Shown piece after piece: positions 37,188 to 45,006 of a DNA stretch of 64,000 nt. Within the stretch, counting starts at the first letter, position 1. Each line of letters opens with the position of its first letter. The notes below the pieces were generated by a model, which did not search any database, was not told where the DNA came from, and saw only the letters and a list, made by a program, of their open reading frames with translations. Origin of the DNA: Pedobacter sp. SL55 (lineage in GTDB: Bacteria; Bacteroidota; Bacteroidia; Sphingobacteriales; Sphingobacteriaceae). A program made the translations under genes and the position numbers. Location: NCBI RefSeq assembly GCF_026625705.1, contig NZ_CP113059.1, positions 3,100,001 through 3,164,000 of the forward strand. The letters run 5' to 3'.

Positions 37188-39734
37188 ATGAAGTTCCTTT
37201 GTATCGTATTAATTAGCGTGTTAAGTTCTGCGGCCTTTGCGCAACAACAGCAAAACGCCAATTTGGATTTGGCTATTACTTGGCAGCCTTTAGAAAACAA
37301 TTATTTGAAAGATGAACAGGGCTTGTCTAAACTTACTATTAAAAATGTAGGTAATGCCACTTTACCTAAAACAGGCTGGAAGCTATTCTTTAACTTCATT
37401 AGGGTAATTACTCCTAAAACAGCTAATCAACCTTTTGAGGTAGCACATCTCAATGGAGATTTGTCTTGTTTTACGCCTGCTAAAAATTTTGAAGGACTAA
37501 AACCAGGAGAAAGTTTAACTTTTGAAATGCTATCTAATTCGTGGATGGTAAATACTTCAGATGCACCACAAGGTTTCTATTTAGTTTGGGATAAAACTAA
37601 AGAAATTTTGCCGTTTAAAGCAGTAGCTTTTGTAGCGCCTCCAGATCAGAAAAAGTTTTTTAGGGTAGGCGGAGATGTGGAAACTACTTCCGAAATGATT
37701 TATAGTGTCAACCAAAACATCGCTGATGTAAGTGAAAGCAAATTGACCAAAGTTTTTCCAACACCAGTTAGTTATGCAGAGAATGGTAAAACCCTAACCT
37801 TAACATCAAATCTAACTATTGGTTACGAAGCTGGTTTTGAAAATGAAGCCAATTTATTGGCGCAAGAGCTTTCTAAACTATTCGGTAAGAAAATCAATGT
37901 TAATAAATTAAGTAATGTAAAGCCTACGATCAGCCTGTTGAAAGATGGCGCTACTCACGAAGCTTACACTTTAAACATCACTGAAAAAGGTGTTGTGATT
38001 AAGGCAGGAAGCAGCGCTGGTGCTTTTTATGGTATCCAATCCTTAAAAACTTTGATTAATCCCGCCGCATTTGCTTCAAATAAAAATAAAAGTCTCGTTT
38101 TAACAGGAGTTGATGTAACTGATGCGCCTCGTTTTGGCTATCGTGGCTTTATGCTCGATGTGGCTAGAAATTTCCAGCCTAAAGCGCAAATATTAAAATT
38201 GTTGGATGTATTCGCTCTGTACAAAATCAATACCTTACACTTTCATTTAAATGACGATGAAGGTTGGCGTTTAGAAATTCCCACCTTACCAGAATTGACA
38301 AATGTTGGCGCCAAACGTGCAAATCTTAATGGCAGCGGTAATACGCTACAGCCTGCTTATGGATCTGGACCATATGCCGATCAGTTGCCGGGAAGCGGTT
38401 ACTATAGCAAAGAAGATTTTAAGGAAATACTTCGTTACGCTACGGCAAGGCATATTCGTGTAATCCCCGAAATAGAAACACCAGGTCATGCAAGGGCTGC
38501 TATCAAAGCCATGGACAAGCGTTATCAGACTTATTTGGCTAAGGGCGATAAAGCTGCGGCGGAAAAATATTTACTTCGCCATTTGGAAGATAAATCTGTT
38601 TACCGTTCTGTGCAAAAATGGAATGATAACGTAGTGGATGTAGCTATGCCATCAGTTTACAGTTTCTTAGAAACAGTGACTGATGATATCATTGCGATGT
38701 ATAAAGAAGCTGGAGCTCCGTTAGAAACTATTCATTTTGGTGGCGACGAAGTACCTAAAGGCGTTTGGGAGCAATCGCCGGCATTTAACGCTTTAAAACA
38801 AAGAGATAACAACATTAAAACCACTACAGATCTTTGGGATTTTTATTTCGGCAAAGTTAGCACGATGCTAAAGAAAAAAGGCCTTTATCTATCTGGATGG
38901 GAAGAAGTAGGCTTAACTAAAGCGATAGAAAATGGCAAGTCGAAATGGTTGGTAAACGGCAAATTTGCTAACCAAAATGTACACGTAAACGTTTGGAACA
39001 ACTTGTTAGGTAACGAAGATTTAGCTTATCGTTTAGCTAACGGAAACTACAAAGTCATCATTTCTTTTGTAAGTACTTTCTATTTTGACATGGCTTATTT
39101 CAAGAAATTTGAAGAACCTGGCTTTTACTGGGGCGGTTTTACAGAGTTAGATAAGCCATTCAGTTTTATCCCTTACGATTATTTAAAAAATCAGCAGAAG
39201 AATTACTTAGGTAGACAATTGAGTGAAAAGGTACTGAATGAAGCGGAGAAGCTCACTGCACCGGGCAAAAATAACATTGTCGGTTTGCAAGGTCAGTTGT
39301 GGTCGGAGACGATCAAAAATGCGGATAATTTGGAGTATTTATTGTTGCCAAGATTACTGGCCCTAGCAGAAAGAGCTTGGTCTGCAAGTCCAGATTGGGC
39401 GGAAGAAGGGAATGAAGCTAAAGCTAGACAATTGTATGAAAATTCACTTTCCAATTTTTACAATAGCTTAGGTAAAAGAGAATTGAAACGATTGAATTAC
39501 TATGCAGGTGGCTTCAATTATCGCATCCCTACGCCAGGTTTAAAAGTAAAAAATGGTAAGATTGAGGCCAATGTACAATTGCCTGGTTTTACGATTAGAT
39601 ATGCTACAGATGGCTCAACGCCGACTCTAAAAAGTCCAGTTTATTCGCATCCAGTGAGCTTCAGTGATCAAATTGTATTTAGAACTTTTGATCACAAAGG
39701 CAACGCAAGTAGTGTTTCAACACCTACCAAATAA
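37188..39734 (+). CDS. beta-N-acetylhexosaminidase, chitobiase-type GH20
   Basis: The 848-residue exported protein (signal IVLISVLSSAAFAQ) has the complete chitobiase layout. First comes an N-terminal carbohydrate-binding CHB_HEX domain (LDLAITWQPLENNYLKDEQGLSKLTIKNVG). A GH20b domain follows (ANLLAQELSKLFGKKINVNK). The catalytic barrel carries RFGYRGFMLDVARNF, HFHLNDDEGWRLEI, IPEIETPGHARAA and the catalytic pair in IHFGGDEVPKGVW. The C-terminal chitobiase domain includes GFTIRYATDGSTPTLKSPVY. It cleaves terminal GlcNAc from chitobiose-like or HexNAc oligosaccharides in the periplasm. It starts 1 base after the HexD-like gene, so the two GH20 enzymes act as a pair. Confidence 0.93.
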   Translation: MKFLCIVLISVLSSAAFAQQQQNANLDLAITWQPLENNYLKDEQGLSKLTIKNVGNATLPKTGWKLFFNFIRVITPKTANQPFEVAHLNGDLSCFTPAKNFEGLKPGESLTFEMLSNSWMVNTSDAPQGFYLVWDKTKEILPFKAVAFVAPPDQKKFFRVGGDVETTSEMIYSVNQNIADVSESKLTKVFPTPVSYAENGKTLTLTSNLTIGYEAGFENEANLLAQELSKLFGKKINVNKLSNVKPTISLLKDGATHEAYTLNITEKGVVIKAGSSAGAFYGIQSLKTLINPAAFASNKNKSLVLTGVDVTDAPRFGYRGFMLDVARNFQPKAQILKLLDVFALYKINTLHFHLNDDEGWRLEIPTLPELTNVGAKRANLNGSGNTLQPAYGSGPYADQLPGSGYYSKEDFKEILRYATARHIRVIPEIETPGHARAAIKAMDKRYQTYLAKGDKAAAEKYLLRHLEDKSVYRSVQKWNDNVVDVAMPSVYSFLETVTDDIIAMYKEAGAPLETIHFGGDEVPKGVWEQSPAFNALKQRDNNIKTTTDLWDFYFGKVSTMLKKKGLYLSGWEEVGLTKAIENGKSKWLVNGKFANQNVHVNVWNNLLGNEDLAYRLANGNYKVIISFVSTFYFDMAYFKKFEEPGFYWGGFTELDKPFSFIPYDYLKNQQKNYLGRQLSEKVLNEAEKLTAPGKNNIVGLQGQLWSETIKNADNLEYLLLPRLLALAERAWSASPDWAEEGNEAKARQLYENSLSNFYNSLGKRELKRLNYYAGGFNYRIPTPGLKVKNGKIEANVQLPGFTIRYATDGSTPTLKSPVYSHPVSFSDQIVFRTFDHKGNASSVSTPTK

Positions 39735-39740
39735 ATAAAG

Positions 39741-41066
39741 ATGGAACAGCAAAAAGCAGTACAGTTAAGTAATTTATCAAAAAGAGATAGCATTGTTTCT
39801 ATTTCCATTATCGGGGTTTTGTTTTTCATCTTCGGCTTTGTCACCTGGATCAATGCCATTCTAATTCCGTTCTTCAAAATCGCTTGCGAACTCAACCATT
39901 TCCAGTCTTATCTGGTCGCTTTTGCTTTTTACATCGCTTATTTGGTTATGTCGTTGCCAGCAGGTTATCTCCTTAAAAAAGTAGGTTTTAAAAAAGGAAT
40001 GATGATAGGTTTTTGGATCATGTGTATTGGTGCTTTGTTATTTGTACCTGCCGGATTAACTAGAACTTACGGTATTTTCTTAACTGGATTGTTTACTTTG
40101 GGTATCGGTCTTGCGATTTTACAAACGGCGGCAAACCCGTACATCACTATTTTGGGGCCAAAAGAAAGGGCTGCGCAACGCTTTAGTGTAATGGGCATTT
40201 GCAATAAAATGGCGGGTATTTTAGCGCCATTGCTTTTCTCTGCAGTGGTATTAAAACCAACAGACAGCGCTTTGTTTAAGCAAATAGAATTGATGCAAGG
40301 CTTGGAGAAGGCTGCGGCTTTAGACGAGCTAATCAAACGTGTGGTAATGCCCTACGGAGTTGTTGCGGTTCTGCTTTTAATACTTGGCTTTCTCGTAAGA
40401 TATTCCCCACTACCAGAAATAGATACCGACACTGAGACGGAAGAAGTTTCTACAGCAAACGCAGGTAAAAATAGTATTCTCGATTTCCCTCATTTGGTTT
40501 TGGGCGCTGTAGCTATATTCTTTCACGTTGGTTCGCAAGTAATTGCCGTAGATAGTATTGTAAATTATGCTACACACCACGGTATGGATTTTATGGAAGC
40601 CAAAGCCTTTCCATCGTATACTTTAACGGCAACTATCGTAGGTTATTTTCTGGGGATCAGCTTTATTCCAAAGTTGATTTCCCAAAAAACAGCACTCAAA
40701 ACTTGTACGTTGCTGGGCTTAACGCTAAGTTGCTGCATTCTTCTTTTCTCTGGACAAATTGCACTCTTTGGTCATCAGACTGATATTTCTGTTTGGTTTA
40801 TCGTTCTACTTGGCTTTGCCAATTCCATGATTTGGGCTGGCGTATGGCCTTTGGCTTTAGATAATCTCGGCAGGTTCATCAAAACTGGTTCATCGTTATT
40901 AATTATGGGACTTTGCGGCAACGCCATTATGCCATTACTATATGGTTTTTTTGCAGATCATCAGAGTTTAAGAGCTGCTTATTGGGTATTAATTCCATGT
41001 TATACTTACCTCATTTTTTACGCTTTCTATGGCCATACTTTAAAAAGTTGGACTTCTAAAAAATAA
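39741..41066 (+). CDS. FucP/NagP-type sugar MFS transporter, probably for GlcNAc
   Basis: The 441-residue protein has about 12 hydrophobic segments and the hallmarks of the FHS (FucP) family: LFFIFGFVTWINAILIPFFKIACELNHFQSYLVAFAFYIAYLVMSLPAG, LGIGLAILQTAANPYITILGP and FFHVGSQVIAVDSIVNYATHHG. Neighbouring nagA and hexosaminidase genes point to N-acetylglucosamine, making it NagP-like. It imports the monosaccharide by proton symport; because this is not a PTS system, a GlcNAc kinase is needed, and none is in the window. Confidence 0.88.
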   Translation: MEQQKAVQLSNLSKRDSIVSISIIGVLFFIFGFVTWINAILIPFFKIACELNHFQSYLVAFAFYIAYLVMSLPAGYLLKKVGFKKGMMIGFWIMCIGALLFVPAGLTRTYGIFLTGLFTLGIGLAILQTAANPYITILGPKERAAQRFSVMGICNKMAGILAPLLFSAVVLKPTDSALFKQIELMQGLEKAAALDELIKRVVMPYGVVAVLLLILGFLVRYSPLPEIDTDTETEEVSTANAGKNSILDFPHLVLGAVAIFFHVGSQVIAVDSIVNYATHHGMDFMEAKAFPSYTLTATIVGYFLGISFIPKLISQKTALKTCTLLGLTLSCCILLFSGQIALFGHQTDISVWFIVLLGFANSMIWAGVWPLALDNLGRFIKTGSSLLIMGLCGNAIMPLLYGFFADHQSLRAAYWVLIPCYTYLIFYAFYGHTLKSWTSKK

Positions 41067-41071
41067 CCACC

Positions 41072-42271
41072 ATGACTAATTATACCAAAATATATAACGC
41101 AAATATCATAACGCCTGCTGGTTTTGTAAAAGATGGCACTTTAATTATTGCCGATGGAAAAATAGCAGAACTAGGAACTAAAAATATTGCAATAGCTAAT
41201 GCAAATGAGATAGATGCGCAAGGAATGTATGTTTCGCCAGGTTTTATAGATATGCATGTGCATGGTGGCGGTGGTCACGACTTTATGGATAACACCATAG
41301 AAGCGTTTCTTGCTGTGGCAAAAACACACGCTAAATATGGCACCACGGCCCTAATGCCTACTACACTAAGTTGCGAGAAAGAAGATTTGCTAACCACCTT
41401 AAACATCTACGAAAAAGCTAATGCTATTAATACCGAAGGAGCCAATTTTGTAGGCATCCATATCGAAGGGCCATATTTTGCCATGTCGCAGAAAGGTGCG
41501 CAAGACCCACGGTACATTCGTAATCCCGATCCAGCAGAATATGAAGAAGTATTAGCTGCATCTAAACATATCAAAAGATGGAGTGCAGCACCAGAGTTAC
41601 CAGGTACAATAGAATTTGGCAACTTCCTTAAACAGAATAATGTATTGGCGGCTATTGCCCATACCGATGCCATTTACGAAGAAGTGATAAAAGCCTATGA
41701 AGTTGGTTTTACCCATGCTACGCATTTTTATTCGTGCATGTCCGGGGTTTCTAGGCGCAATGCTTTCCGCTATGCGGGCGTAATAGAAAGTGCTTATTTG
41801 CTAGACAATATGACGGTAGAAATTATTGCTGATGGTGTGCATTTACCAGCAGCACTGCTAAAGTTGATTTACAAAATAAAAGGAGCGGAGCATACTGCTT
41901 TAATTACCGATGCCATGCGAGGTGCCGGAATGCCAGAAGGCCCAAGCAAATTGGGAAGCTACAAAGATGGTTTAGATGTAATTATTGAAGATGGTGTAGC
42001 CAAATTACCAGACCGTAGTGCATTTGCTGGAAGTGTAGCCACTGCCGATAGGCTAGTAAGAAATATGATTACACTAGCTGATGTTTCTTTACTTGATGCC
42101 GTTAAAATGGCAAGTACTACCCCAGCTAAAATATTAAATATTGAGGACGGAAAAGGGGAGTTACTAAAAGGTAAAGAGGCCGATATTGTGATTTTTGATG
42201 AAGAGATTAACATAGAAACCACGATTGTTAACGGCAACGTGGTGTATAGTAAGGATAAGATAAAAATTTAA
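41072..42271 (+). CDS. nagA: N-acetylglucosamine-6-phosphate deacetylase
   Basis: The 399-residue cytosolic amidohydrolase contains PGFIDMHVHGGGGHDFMD (metal-binding HxH), GIHIEGPYFAMSQKGAQDP (catalytic-site Glu), AIAHTDA, FTHATHFYSCMSG, EIIADGVHLP and LITDAMRGAGMPEG (catalytic Asp), in the order seen in NagA. It removes acetate from GlcNAc-6-phosphate. NagB and a kinase, needed before and after this step, are not in the window. It starts 5 bases after the transporter stop, so it belongs to the same operon. Confidence 0.93.
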   Translation: MTNYTKIYNANIITPAGFVKDGTLIIADGKIAELGTKNIAIANANEIDAQGMYVSPGFIDMHVHGGGGHDFMDNTIEAFLAVAKTHAKYGTTALMPTTLSCEKEDLLTTLNIYEKANAINTEGANFVGIHIEGPYFAMSQKGAQDPRYIRNPDPAEYEEVLAASKHIKRWSAAPELPGTIEFGNFLKQNNVLAAIAHTDAIYEEVIKAYEVGFTHATHFYSCMSGVSRRNAFRYAGVIESAYLLDNMTVEIIADGVHLPAALLKLIYKIKGAEHTALITDAMRGAGMPEGPSKLGSYKDGLDVIIEDGVAKLPDRSAFAGSVATADRLVRNMITLADVSLLDAVKMASTTPAKILNIEDGKGELLKGKEADIVIFDEEINIETTIVNGNVVYSKDKIKI

Positions 42272-42374
42272 AAGAAAACCACTAACACACGAAGAACACT
42301 AAGAAAAGCTTATTTTCTATAGTTGCGAAATAAATCTTTGTGGACTTGGGTCTTGGTAGTTAATTATAACGAGC
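42272..42374. repeat. short gap with dispersed-repeat-like sequence
   Basis: The gap reads AACCACTAACACACGAAGAACACTAAG ... CTTTGTGGACTTGGG, the style of imperfect palindromic repeats often met between genes in this phylum. No terminator with a T run is seen, so the CBM9 gene may still be cotranscribed with nagA. Confidence 0.35.
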
Positions 42375-43016
42375 GTGAGAAGATTAGAGATACCTTTTAT
42401 AGATACAAATGGATTGCAGGAAGTTGAACAAATCAGCCAGCTGATGGGAGGTTTGAAAACAACGCCAATCGATTGTAATCCTTGGCCTGCATATCAGGCT
42501 AATGCATATGCTAAGTTTTCAATGGCGCACAATGGTCAATCGATTTTATTGAAATATGTTATTGCAGAAAAATACCTTTTAGCTAATGAAGTAACCAACG
42601 GAAATATCCATAATGATAGTTGTGTAGAGCTTTTTATTGCTTTCGATAGTAACGGATATTACAATCTAGAATTTAATTGTTTAGGCTTTACAAAAATAGG
42701 TTACGGAAATGGTAGGCACGGGCGTAGATTGTTACCCATTGATGTGATTAAACGGTTGAGTTTCTCCTCTAAAATTAATTCGAACAGTATCATTAATACC
42801 AACACAGGTTTCGATTGGGAAATTATGCTAGTAATACCTAAAGAAATTTTCATCAAACATCAAATTAGTTCTTTTCATCACCTTAAAGCAAAAGGTAATT
42901 TTTATAAATGTGGTGATGGTTTACCACAGCCTCACTTCCTTACTTGGAGTATGATAGAAGCCGAGCACCCCGATTTTCATAGAAAAGAATTTTTTGGAGA
43001 ATTGGCTTTTAGTTAG
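42375..43016 (+). CDS. CBM9-like carbohydrate-binding protein
   Basis: The 213-residue protein, starting with GTG, resembles carbohydrate-binding family 9-like proteins: NPWPAYQANAYAKFSMAHNGQSILLKYVIAEKYLLANEVTNGNIHNDSCVELFIAFDSNGYYNLEFNCLGF and GFDWEIMLVIPKEIF. No signal peptide is visible, so it may be cytoplasmic or its start may be misjudged. It is the last plus-strand gene of the GlcNAc locus and converges with hisIE. The ligand is unknown. Confidence 0.75.
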   Translation: MRRLEIPFIDTNGLQEVEQISQLMGGLKTTPIDCNPWPAYQANAYAKFSMAHNGQSILLKYVIAEKYLLANEVTNGNIHNDSCVELFIAFDSNGYYNLEFNCLGFTKIGYGNGRHGRRLLPIDVIKRLSFSSKINSNSIINTNTGFDWEIMLVIPKEIFIKHQISSFHHLKAKGNFYKCGDGLPQPHFLTWSMIEAEHPDFHRKEFFGELAFS

Positions 43017-43028
43017 TTTTAAACATAA

Positions 43029-43056
43029 AGAAGAGGCTATTACTTATGCCTCTTCT
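43029..43056. terminator. bidirectional terminator between CBM9-like gene and hisIE
   Basis: AGAAGAGGC (43029-43037) and GCCTCTTCT (43048-43056) form a perfect 9-bp stem with a 10-base loop. The right arm overlaps the last codons of hisIE (EKRHK). T runs are weak on both sides. Confidence 0.6.
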
Positions 43057-43663
43057 CTAAGTTTTCTGCAATGTCTTTTAAGCTCAACTCTTTTTCTTTC
43101 AATAAAAACATCAAGTGAAATAACAAGTCGGAAGCTTCATTAATCAAATCTTCTTTAGTTTCAGCTAATGCTGCAATTACGGTTTCAACGCCTTCTTCGC
43201 CAACTTTTTGGGCAATCTTGTTTAAACCTTTGCTACGCATCTTATTAATGTACGAACCTTCTACTGGGTTTTCATACCTATCGTTAATGATGTTCTCTAA
43301 CTCGAAGATAAAATTCTGGTTGTAATCTGTTTTAAAGCAGCTACGTGAGCCCGTATGGCAAGTCGGTCCAACCGGATTTGCTTTAATTAAAATTGTATCG
43401 TTATCACAATCGATAGCGATAGAGTGTACGTGTAGAAAATTGCCACTTTCTTCGCCTTTGGTCCATAAACGGTTTTTAGAGCGAGAAAAGAAAGTTACTT
43501 TGCCTTCTTGTTGTGTCTTCTCAAAGGCTGCTGTATTCATATAGCCCAACATCAACACTTCTAAAGTTTGGTTGTCTTGAACTACCACGGGAACCCCCCA
43601 GCCCCCTGAAGGGGGAGTTTTTCCAAAGTCTATTTGGTTAATGTCTATTTTATCGAAATTCAT
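43040..43663 (-). CDS. hisIE: bifunctional phosphoribosyl-AMP cyclohydrolase / phosphoribosyl-ATP pyrophosphatase
   Basis: The 207-residue protein has a HisI domain (LEVLMLGYMNTAAFEKTQQEGKVTFFSRSKNRLWTKGEESGNFLHV, DCDNDTILIKANPVGPTCHTGSRSCF with the metal-binding Cys and His) and a HisE domain (LLF-H and VGEEGVETVIAALAETKEDLINEASDLLFHLMFLL). It catalyses steps 2 and 3 of histidine synthesis. The N-terminus is odd: residues 15-24 (KTPPSGGWGV) are encoded by a copy of the GC-rich repeat (43592-43620) inserted in frame before VPVVVQDN, where relatives have only a few residues. The catalytic regions are untouched, so activity is probably kept. Confidence 0.93.
   Translation of the reverse strand: MNFDKIDINQIDFGKTPPSGGWGVPVVVQDNQTLEVLMLGYMNTAAFEKTQQEGKVTFFSRSKNRLWTKGEESGNFLHVHSIAIDCDNDTILIKANPVGPTCHTGSRSCFKTDYNQNFIFELENIINDRYENPVEGSYINKMRSKGLNKIAQKVGEEGVETVIAALAETKEDLINEASDLLFHLMFLLKEKELSLKDIAENLEKRHK
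43592..43620 (-). repeat. GC-rich palindromic element, copy A (inside hisIE)
   Basis: On the minus strand it reads CTCCCCCTTCAGGGGGCTGGGGGG: a CCCCCTTCAGGGGG hairpin followed by a second G run. It lies in the coding region of hisIE and keeps the frame. Confidence 0.8.
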
Positions 43664-43695
43664 TTTTAACTTGCTCTATGTAATGTTTAGGTATT

Positions 43696-43725
43696 AAAGT
43701 CCCCTTCAGGGGATTTAGGGGTTTC
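43696..43725 (+). repeat. GC-rich palindromic element, copy B (over the hisF stop codon)
   Basis: The plus strand reads GTCCCCTTCAGGGGATTTAGGGGT. The hisF stop codon TAA and the last codons (RNP) lie inside it. It is inverted relative to copy A, about 75 bases away, so the pair brackets the first codons and leader of hisIE. Confidence 0.8.
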
Positions 43726-44470
43726 TTACCGGAATATTATTCCTATTCAATTCCTGTTTCAAATCTGGTATTAAAATCTCTCCGTAGTGAAATACAGAAG
43801 CCGCTAAAGCCGCATCTACATTTGCTTTTTGGAAAACCTCCGTAAAATGCTCCATGCTACCAGCGCCACCAGAAGCAATAATCGGAATGTTGATACTATC
43901 GTTAATTTTCTTCAATAAACCACAATCAAAACCAGCTTTAGTGCCATCGTGGTCCATCGAAGTTAGCAAGATTTCCCCTGCACCTAAATCTTCCGCTTGT
44001 TTAATCCAGCTTTCGGTCTCCAATTCCGTAATTAAGCGACCACCATTTAAGTGAACCATATTTCTGCCATCTACATACTTAGTATCTACTGCAACCACTA
44101 CAAACTGTACCCCAAAGTTTTTTGCCAATTCTTCAATCAGTTTTGGATTTCGTACAGCAGCAGAGTTGATACTGATTTTATCGGCACCGGCGTTTAGCAA
44201 AGCTTCCGCATCTGCAATTTCTGTAATGCCGCCGCCAATGGTAAACGGAATATTCAATTGTCTCGCTACCGATTTTACCATTTCAATCATCGTTTTACGA
44301 TGTTCGTGTGTAGCGGTAATATCTAAAAACACCAGCTCATCAGCGCCTTGTTGCGCATATTGAGCCGCTAATTCTACCGGGTCGCCTGCATCGCGTAAAT
44401 CAACAAAGTTCACACCTTTAACCGTGCGACCGTCTTTTACATCTAAGCAGGGGATAATACGTTTTGATAA
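43715..44470 (-). CDS. hisF: imidazole glycerol phosphate synthase cyclase subunit, start codon apparently lost
   Basis: The protein matches HisF throughout: [93 protein letters not shown]. It makes IGP and AICAR with HisH. The homologous frame runs back to the TTA codon at 44470, but the next codons upstream are GGA, GGG, GCG and GGG of repeat copy C and then a TAG stop at 44483-44485; no ATG, GTG or TTG is present. The first standard start is GTG at 44413, which would delete strand 1 with its catalytic Asp (CLDVKDG) and is therefore unlikely. A rare ATT start (44458), or a DUF559-HisF fusion if one G of the G6 run is extra, would rescue it. Confidence 0.88.
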   Translation of the reverse strand, partial: LSKRIIPCLDVKDGRTVKGVNFVDLRDAGDPVELAAQYAQQGADELVFLDITATHEHRKTMIEMVKSVARQLNIPFTIGGGITEIADAEALLNAGADKISINSAAVRNPKLIEELAKNFGVQFVVVAVDTKYVDGRNMVHLNGGRLITELETESWIKQAEDLGAGEILLTSMDHDGTKAGFDCGLLKKINDSINIPIIASGGAGSMEHFTEVFQKANVDAALAASVFHYGEILIPDLKQELNRNNIPVRNP

Positions 44471-44918
44471 TCCCCCCGCCCCCTAAAGGGGAGGCTGTAA
44501 GGCGTTGAGCTTGTATGATTTTATTAATTTCTTCCAAAACTTTATTTGTGTTGTTGTACAGTTCATCGTTTGTAAATCTTAAAACTGTTAACCCTAATCT
44601 TTCAAGATATTTTTGACGTTCAATATCATTTTGCAGTATATCAGGCTGATTATGTATGCTGCCGTCTAATTCAATTACTAGCTTCGCTTCATGACAATAA
44701 AAATCGGCTATATAATATGCAATAGGATGTTGTCTCCTAAATTTAAAACCAAGTTGTTTTCCTTTTAAATGGTTCCAAAGTAGCGCTTCACTGTCAGTAA
44801 GTGTATTCCTTAATCTCTTTGCGTTATCAAAAATCAAATTTGAAGCACCATAAAACATACTGGGCTCTTTTAGCCAAAGCATATCGTAGTCTTCATCATC
44901 TAATTCTTTATAAGTCAT
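44418..44918 (-). CDS. DUF559 (Vsr-like, COG2852) nuclease-family protein inserted in the his operon
   Basis: Residues ~25-137 form a DUF559 domain: [59 protein letters not shown]...[23 protein letters not shown]. The PD-(D/E)XK-type residues (D72, E83, D85, H89) and the RRQ basic patch are intact. The family is related to very-short-patch-repair endonucleases; its role is not established. The last ~25 residues ([24 protein letters not shown]) are encoded by repeat copy C and by the first codons of hisF read in another frame, so the original stop is gone. It has no place in histidine synthesis and is bounded by inverted repeats, which suggests an inserted cassette. Confidence 0.85.
   Translation of the reverse strand: MTYKELDDEDYDMLWLKEPSMFYGASNLIFDNAKRLRNTLTDSEALLWNHLKGKQLGFKFRRQHPIAYYIADFYCHEAKLVIELDGSIHNQPDILQNDIERQKYLERLGLTVLRFTNDELYNNTNKVLEEINKIIQAQRLTASPLGGGGIIKTYYPLLRCKRRSHG
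44469..44494 (-). repeat. GC-rich palindromic element, copy C (end of DUF559 / start of hisF)
   Basis: On the minus strand it reads TCCCCTTTAGGGGGCGGGGGG followed at once by the second codon region of hisF. It is in opposite orientation to copies D1 and D2 at the other side of the DUF559 gene. Confidence 0.8.
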
Positions 44919-44939
44919 CCTAGGGAACTATCTATAAAA

Positions 44940-44964
44940 GTCCCCTTTAGGGGATTTAGGGGTT
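44940..44964 (+). repeat. GC-rich palindromic element, copy D1 (upstream of DUF559)
   Basis: The plus strand reads GTCCCCTTTAGGGGATTTAGGGG. It is nearly identical to copy B (TTTA in place of TTCA in the loop) and lies 21 bases from the DUF559 start codon. Confidence 0.8.
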
Positions 44965-44980
44965 GTTTTATGCTTTTAAA

Positions 44981-45006
44981 TTCCCCCTTTAGGGGGCTAG
45001 GGGGTT
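44981..45006 (+). repeat. GC-rich palindromic element, copy D2 (abutting the hisA stop)
   Basis: The plus strand reads TTCCCCCTTTAGGGGGCTAGGGGG, a variant with five-base arms. Its last bases run directly into the hisA stop codon (TAA at 45005-45007 on the minus strand). It is in tandem with D1, 17 bases apart. Confidence 0.8.

Noticed and set aside
44413..44415. GTG as the start of hisF
   Set aside because: It would remove the first strand and the catalytic Asp of a conserved enzyme, while the upstream codons still encode perfect HisF sequence.
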